Source of the DNA: Spartobacteria bacterium
GTDB lineage: Bacteria; Verrucomicrobiota; Verrucomicrobiae; Chthoniobacterales; UBA6821
DNA length: 8,561 bases
Assembly: GCA_003136515.1 (NCBI GenBank)
Contig: PLEU01000080.1
Coordinates: 7,556 to 16,116 of the forward strand
Direction: 5' to 3'
The position numbers and the translations under genes were made by a program. Below, in pieces: positions 5,106 through 8,561 of the stretch (the first letter of the stretch is position 1; each line of letters opens with the position of its first letter). The notes below the pieces were generated by a model that worked only from the letters and a program-made list of their open reading frames with translations, was not told where the DNA came from and did not search any database.

Positions 5106-7406
5106 ATGAAATCCTACCTGCTGAATCCGATCACATGTCTCCTGATCGTCACGATCTCTCTGGTTGCCCCGCTCCGCACGGAGGCCCAGATTGGCTTGCC
5201 CCGCCCAAGTCCCTTAGTGCCTCCCCAGTCAACTAATCCGAATCAATTGGTCGTCCCTGATAACAGCCAGACTGCACCGTCACCGTCGGAGGCATCAACC
5301 ACCACCAATGGTTCAACACCGGAGAAAATGGTCACCGTCCAGTTTCCACATACCTCAGCTCTGGACATTCTGAGCACCTATGAGTTACTCACCGGAAAAA
5401 AGACGGTGCGGGATTCCAACCTTACCGGCCCCGAGCTTTCTATTAACGTCGCCGAGCCAATCCCCCTGCATGAAGCCGTCGCGCTGATCGAAAGCTCCCT
5501 GTTGCTCAATGGCTACACCATCATCCCCGTGGATGACAAAACGGTGAAAATCCTAGGCCCAACCCGCCCTCCGCGCACGGAGTCCCTCCCACTCTACGTT
5601 GATGCATCGGAGTTGCCCGAGGGCGGGGATAAACTCGTGAGTTTTTACAAACCACTCCGATTCCTCAACCCGGATGAGGCCATCAGCATTATCGAAAACG
5701 TCATCCAGACCAGTGCATATACCTCCCTAGTGGCAGTTCCCAACACAGGCGCCATTATTATTACGGAAAAATCACCTGTCATCCGCAAGATCCTGGACAT
5801 TCTGGATGTCATCGACAAGGAGCCGAGCCAGATCATTACGGAGTTCGTCCCTCTGGAACGAGCCAATGCGCAGAGCGTGGTCGATACGTTGACCACCATG
5901 TTTGGTAACAGCAGCTCTGGCTCCGGGGGAATACACCCCGTTTCGGGCCAACCCCAGGGAAATCAGGGCGCATCGATCTCCTCAGGAGGAGATCTCCACC
6001 TTCTGAGTGGAAAACCGCAGTTCATTGCCGATAAAAGAACCAACAGGGTGTTGATCGTGGTGAAGGCCGACAACTACAAATATTTGCGCGAACTGATTGC
6101 AAAGCTTGACCTGCCCTCGGATGCGGCCCAACCACTCATCCGCCCGCTCAACTACGCGCAGGTCTCAGATGTCTATTCCGTACTGATCACGATGCTTCAG
6201 TCCAAGGATGATAATGGCAGTGGACAGCCTGGGCAAGCGGGTGCGGCTCCAACACCACAACCAACGCCGCGGCAAACGCAGAATAATAACTCCGGAGGCA
6301 CTAACTCCGGCACGGGTGACAGTCTTGAGGATTCAACTCAGGAATCACCCGAGTCCACCATCATCGGATCCACCAGTATCTTCACCGACCCCAGCGCAAA
6401 CAGCATCGTGGTGTATGGGCCACCGGACGTGAAGACCAAGGCCAAGGAAATCATCGACCTGCTCGACCAACGGCCCAAGCAGGTCTATCTGGCTGCCGTG
6501 ATCGGCCAACTCCAACTTACTGAAGGAGTCGATTATGGGGCATCCTGGTTTGCCAAAATTAGTCAGGGCGGTAGCAACAGTCTAATTGGTGCGGCAGTTA
6601 ACAACACATTTTCTGGTCTGCTGACCAACCTCGTTACATCAAGCCTCACCAACGCCATCAACAACTTCCCCTCCAGTCTGGGAGGTCTCACTGTCTATGG
6701 AACCGTAGCTCAAGGTCTGGCAACCTATGCCCACTTCCTCGAATCCAGTGGAAGGTTCCGCACACTTTCCCGCCCTGTCGTCTATACCAGCAATAACAAA
6801 GCGGCCTTCATCTCCTCAGGTCAAAAAGTGCCTGTCCCAAGCACCACCCTTACAAGCACAACTCCCGGACTCGCAGGCTCCTCAACTTCAGCAACTGTGG
6901 ACTATCAGGATGTCTCGTTGTCACTCTCCGTAATACCGCTGATCAATTCCGATCACGAGGTGAATCTTCAAATCATCCAGGAAAACAATACGCTTGGCGC
7001 CTATGTGAACATTGGCGGAAATTCGGTCCCCAATGTGAACACACAGACACTGAAGACAACAGTCCGTGTTCCGAGCGGTTCCACCATTGTCCTTGGAGGA
7101 CTTATTAGCGATGACAAGCAACTGACAAAGACCGGCATTCCATATATCAGTAAGATCCCGATACTCGGCCCCCTCCTCGGCGGGGATAACAACAAACAGA
7201 GAACACGGAACGAACTCGTCGTCATGATACAACCGATTGTCGTCGATGACAATGCGTCCATGCAGCAAGCTAGTGACGCGGAGGGCGGCACCTCGGATCT
7301 CGGGAAAAAATCAACGGAATTACAAAATCATCTGCAGCCGTCGCCCACTCCTTCACCAAAGAAACGATTTCACCTTTTCAGCCTGCCCAAAATCGATAAT
7401 TTCTGA
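5106..7406 (+). CDS. gspD: T2SS-type secretin, GspD-like
   Basis: This is a 766-residue outer-membrane secretin, the gate through which substrates leave. A signal peptide covers residues 1-27 (cut after TEA). A Pro/Ser/Thr-rich stretch follows, then an N0-like domain at about 75-150, N1 at about 168-240, N2 at about 241-340 (ITEFVPLERANAQSVVDTL ... RVLIVVKADNYKYLRELI) and N3 at about 341-457. The secretin domain, from about residue 458, has KQVYLAAVIGQLQLTEGVDYG, then VPSGSTIVLGGL at 655-666, GIPYISKIPILGPLLGG at 677-693 and RNELVVMIQPIVV at 701-713. N2 and N3 are interrupted by Gly/Ser/Gln-rich loops. After the family-typical end at about 713, a 50-residue low-complexity tail ends in PKIDNF. 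ATG 5106 follows the previous stop by 34 bases and has no Shine-Dalgarno. Its stop TGA abuts the convergent gene. Secretin identity is very sure; T2SS rather than type IV pilus is favoured by the pseudopilins. Confidence 0.95.
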   Translation: MKSYLLNPITCLLIVTISLVAPLRTEAQIGLPRPSPLVPPQSTNPNQLVVPDNSQTAPSPSEASTTTNGSTPEKMVTVQFPHTSALDILSTYELLTGKKTVRDSNLTGPELSINVAEPIPLHEAVALIESSLLLNGYTIIPVDDKTVKILGPTRPPRTESLPLYVDASELPEGGDKLVSFYKPLRFLNPDEAISIIENVIQTSAYTSLVAVPNTGAIIITEKSPVIRKILDILDVIDKEPSQIITEFVPLERANAQSVVDTLTTMFGNSSSGSGGIHPVSGQPQGNQGASISSGGDLHLLSGKPQFIADKRTNRVLIVVKADNYKYLRELIAKLDLPSDAAQPLIRPLNYAQVSDVYSVLITMLQSKDDNGSGQPGQAGAAPTPQPTPRQTQNNNSGGTNSGTGDSLEDSTQESPESTIIGSTSIFTDPSANSIVVYGPPDVKTKAKEIIDLLDQRPKQVYLAAVIGQLQLTEGVDYGASWFAKISQGGSNSLIGAAVNNTFSGLLTNLVTSSLTNAINNFPSSLGGLTVYGTVAQGLATYAHFLESSGRFRTLSRPVVYTSNNKAAFISSGQKVPVPSTTLTSTTPGLAGSSTSATVDYQDVSLSLSVIPLINSDHEVNLQIIQENNTLGAYVNIGGNSVPNVNTQTLKTTVRVPSGSTIVLGGLISDDKQLTKTGIPYISKIPILGPLLGGDNNKQRTRNELVVMIQPIVVDDNASMQQASDAEGGTSDLGKKSTELQNHLQPSPTPSPKKRFHLFSLPKIDNF
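5975..5994. repeat. near-perfect 20-base palindrome in the secretin gene
   Basis: GATCTCCTC and GAGGAGATC form 9-base inverted arms around AG (5984-5985). The palindrome lies in the Gly/Ser-rich loop of the secretin N2 region, encoding ISSGGD. It contains AGGAGG but no start codon follows at useful distance in any frame, so a ribosome site is unlikely. It may be chance sequence. Confidence 0.55.
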
Positions 7407-7409
7407 TCA
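7404..7409. other. abutting convergent stop codons in TGATCA
   Basis: The secretin stop TGA (7404-7406) directly abuts the reverse-strand stop of the minus-strand gene (7407-7409, TCA on the plus strand). The pair forms the palindrome TGATCA with no bases between the genes. There is therefore no intergenic room for a terminator; transcripts from the two sides must end inside the neighbouring gene or overlap. Confidence 0.95.
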
Positions 7410-8063
7410 CGGAACGGGATCACGGACTGGTGTTTCTCTGGGATCAGTAAGTGTCCACTCCTGCAGGAAACTAGGGACTTCCTTTCCATTCACGCCAAAC
7501 ACCCAGAGATGGTGGAAGGGGACATGCACAGTCGGCTCCCGCTTGGGATGGCAACTTCCCGTGAGAAGACACCAAAGGTGTCCTTCCCTCCACTCGATGG
7601 CACGTAGATGAACCTCGTCCACCGAGGAAAGAAAACTTCCGTGACGGGCTTCCTCCTCATCCAGAAGCTTCTTCCCATCCGGCTCCCGCAAAGGGGTCAC
7701 GACGGAGGCTTGCGGGTCGAGATGGAAGAGCCTCACTAGATCCCCCGACTCTCCGGGCATGTCATTGACAGCGAGATAGGATGAATCGGGGCTCCAGAGA
7801 AATGAGGTCGCGCCGAGACCGCTGATCCAAGCAAAGAGCTCCCGACCGGATTCGGTACAAATTTCTATCCTTTTCTGAGTCAAGCCAAGTGCCGTGGATT
7901 CCGCTCTTTCACGACGCACAAAAAACTTTCCATTCGGTGCTGTAGAAATTGTCTGGGGAGTGGGAGAAGTCGGCACCTCTTGCTCTGTTCCCAGAGCTAT
8001 AGAAATCAACGGGCCTGAAAGGCAACCGCATAAAAAAGCAAGGCAAAGTGGACGCTGAAGCAC
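7407..8063 (-). CDS. small exported protein with one beta-propeller-like motif, unassigned
   Basis: This 218-residue protein runs opposite to the secretin operon. GTG 8063 is the first start after an in-frame stop and opens a signal peptide (LCLAFLCGCLSGPLISIALG, with cleavage plausible after Gly25). The LCGC segment at 11-14 resembles a lipobox only loosely, since Cys at -2 is uncommon, so I favour signal peptidase I. After a Thr/Pro-rich linker, residues of about 66-118 carry strand pairs with LFAWISGLGATSFLWSPD then SSYLAVND, the 'WSPDxxyLAv' form seen in WD40/PD40/TolB-like propeller blades. Later segments EVHLRAIEWREGHLWCLLTG and HHLWVFGVNG look like further strands. With 218 residues it is too short for a full six- or seven-blade propeller. 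No specific function can be named, and its tie to the T2SS operon is only physical. No Shine-Dalgarno is visible. Confidence 0.7.
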   Translation of the reverse strand: MLQRPLCLAFLCGCLSGPLISIALGTEQEVPTSPTPQTISTAPNGKFFVRRERAESTALGLTQKRIEICTESGRELFAWISGLGATSFLWSPDSSYLAVNDMPGESGDLVRLFHLDPQASVVTPLREPDGKKLLDEEEARHGSFLSSVDEVHLRAIEWREGHLWCLLTGSCHPKREPTVHVPFHHLWVFGVNGKEVPSFLQEWTLTDPRETPVRDPVP

Positions 8064-8205
8064 GACTGAATTGATTTAGAGGCTATCCTATTGGCACGCT
8101 GTTGGGCGCGTTATGGCTGTTTCCAGAAATAAGGAAGAAATGGATAAAGATCATCCATGACCTAGTCAACGACATAGCATCAAACCGGAATGGCCACAAC
8201 ACCAG

Positions 8206-8251
8206 CACTGTGCGACCTTTATCAGTTGGGGCATACGGCCGTCGCACAGTG
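8206..8251. repeat. 11-base perfect inverted repeat with 24-base loop
   Basis: CACTGTGCGAC (8206-8216) is exactly mirrored by GTCGCACAGTG (8241-8251). The arms are GC-rich in an AT-rich surround. The loop is 24 bases (8217-8240). No T-tract follows, so it is not a simple intrinsic terminator on either strand. It could be a structured RNA element, a protein-binding site or the remnant of a small repeat element. Weaker outer pairs (CAAAC at 8181-8185 with GTTTG at 8261-8265) may extend it. Confidence 0.75.
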
Positions 8252-8265
8252 AACTTAGTCGTTTG

Positions 8266-8283
8266 CTGCCAAATAATTGGCAG
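8266..8283. repeat. 7-base hairpin close to the larger inverted repeat
   Basis: CTGCCAA (8266-8272) and TTGGCAG (8277-8283) are perfect inverted arms around the loop ATAA. There is no run of T immediately after it on either strand, which argues against an intrinsic terminator. It sits 14 bases after the larger inverted repeat, so the two may form one structured element. Confidence 0.6.
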
Positions 8284-8430
8284 TCATGCCTTCTTTTGGC
8301 TGAAAAATTACAAAATTCGTGATTGGATTTCCTCCATTTAAATATTTGTAGGAATCATCGCAATAATACTACAGGATTGTTCTGAATGATATTAATTCCC
8401 CCAAATAAATATCTTCAAGCCCAACCCATT

Positions 8431-8561
8431 ATGCACTTTCACTGCTCTTGGTTTTTCTCTTCAAGAAACCCGATCCTCATATTTATTCTTGTTGTAGCGG
8501 GCCTCGCCAAAGCTCAAGCGGACGACTATGATTATACATCCCTAAGCAACGGATTGGTGGC
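8431..8561 (+). CDS. N-terminus of an exported protein, cut by right edge
   Basis: Forty-three codons are visible before the window ends. The first 30 residues are a clear signal peptide: Arg12 before a hydrophobic core (PILIFILVVAGLA) and a signal peptidase I site after KAQA, giving a mature end DDYDYTSLSNGLVA. The SLSNGLVA ending recalls the N-terminal edge of some LamG/concanavalin-type or leucine-rich-repeat surface proteins, but too little is visible to call a domain. ATG 8431 is chosen because it gives an ordinary signal peptide. ATG 8386 is in frame, follows a TGA directly and has AGGA at 8373-8376 with nine bases spacing, but it would give an unusually long leader with AT-rich codons. 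It could be a substrate of the secretion system next door, or an unrelated gene. The C-terminal part, and so its function, lies beyond the window. Confidence 0.7.
   Translation, partial: MHFHCSWFFSSRNPILIFILVVAGLAKAQADDYDYTSLSNGLV

Larger units (their letters stand above)
8064..8430. other. intergenic region, AT-rich, no supported gene
   Basis: This is the divergent spacer between the start of the minus-strand gene and the start of the last plus-strand gene, so both promoters should lie here. I see no tRNA, rRNA or convincing riboswitch. Bases 8102-8341 hold a 79-codon open frame that needs a TTG start, has no Shine-Dalgarno and contains inverted repeats, so I do not call it a gene. The stretch from about 8300 is clearly AT-rich. 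Candidate -10 hexamers exist (for example TAATAC at 8364-8369), but none has a well-spaced -35 partner that I trust. Confidence 0.7.

Noticed and set aside
8101..8107. GTTGGGC at the left of the spacer, like the end of an integron attC site
   Set aside because: I found no matching RYYYAAC at proper distance in either direction and no paired inner arms; GCCCAAC at 8419-8425 is too far away.
8266..8283. intrinsic terminator at the CTGCCAA hairpin
   Set aside because: No T-tract follows on either strand and the stem is only seven base pairs.
8102..8341. 79-codon open frame in the intergenic region
   Set aside because: Needs a TTG start, has no Shine-Dalgarno, contains two inverted repeats and has no recognisable domain or signal; AT-rich stretches often stay open by chance.
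8323..8369. sigma-70-type promoter for the last gene
   Set aside because: TTGGAT (8323-8328) and TTGTAG (8346-8351) are -35-like and TAATAC (8364-8369) is -10-like, but spacers of 35 and 12 bases do not fit a standard promoter.

Overview
The window is most of a type II secretion (T2SS)-like pseudopilus and secretin operon from a diderm bacterium, followed by two unrelated genes for exported proteins. The genes read as H-I-J-K-L-M, then an unassigned exported protein, then a secretin (GspD) placed last. That order differs from the classical proteobacterial C-D-E-F-G-H-I-J-K-L-M order. Base composition is moderately GC-rich by eye. Most starts lack a Shine-Dalgarno sequence, and the K, L, M and D homologues are divergent. 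A PVC-group bacterium such as a Verrucomicrobiota member would fit, but this is a low-confidence inference from gene style; no taxonomic marker is present.

Layout: 1-414 is the 3' part of a GspH-like pseudopilin cut by the left edge. 407-817 is GspI-like, 817-1578 GspJ-like and 1596-2540 GspK-like. 2540-3910 is a GspL/PilN-like assembly protein, and 3891-4460 a GspM/PilO-like partner. 4457-5071 encodes an exported proline- and methionine-rich protein that I cannot assign, possibly filling the GspC/PilP connector role. 5106-7406 is the outer-membrane secretin. Most junctions overlap (ATGAGTAA, TAATG, TAATG, a 20-base overlap, GTGA), so this looks like one translationally coupled polycistronic message. 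The ATPase (GspE), the platform protein (GspF) and the major pseudopilin (GspG) are not here and may lie upstream.

How the parts fit: prepilin peptidase would cut H, I, J and K after a conserved glycine. I, J and K are expected to form the pseudopilus tip, and H a minor subunit. L and M would form the inner-membrane assembly platform. The exported protein may connect platform to secretin, and GspD forms the outer-membrane gate. Cargo would be exported proteins carrying signal peptides.

Right end: a convergent minus-strand gene (7407-8063) encodes a small exported protein with one beta-propeller-type motif. Its stop codon abuts the secretin stop inside the palindrome TGATCA. An AT-richer stretch with two clear inverted repeats and no convincing gene follows. 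The right edge cuts the first 43 codons of a new exported protein with a textbook signal peptide.
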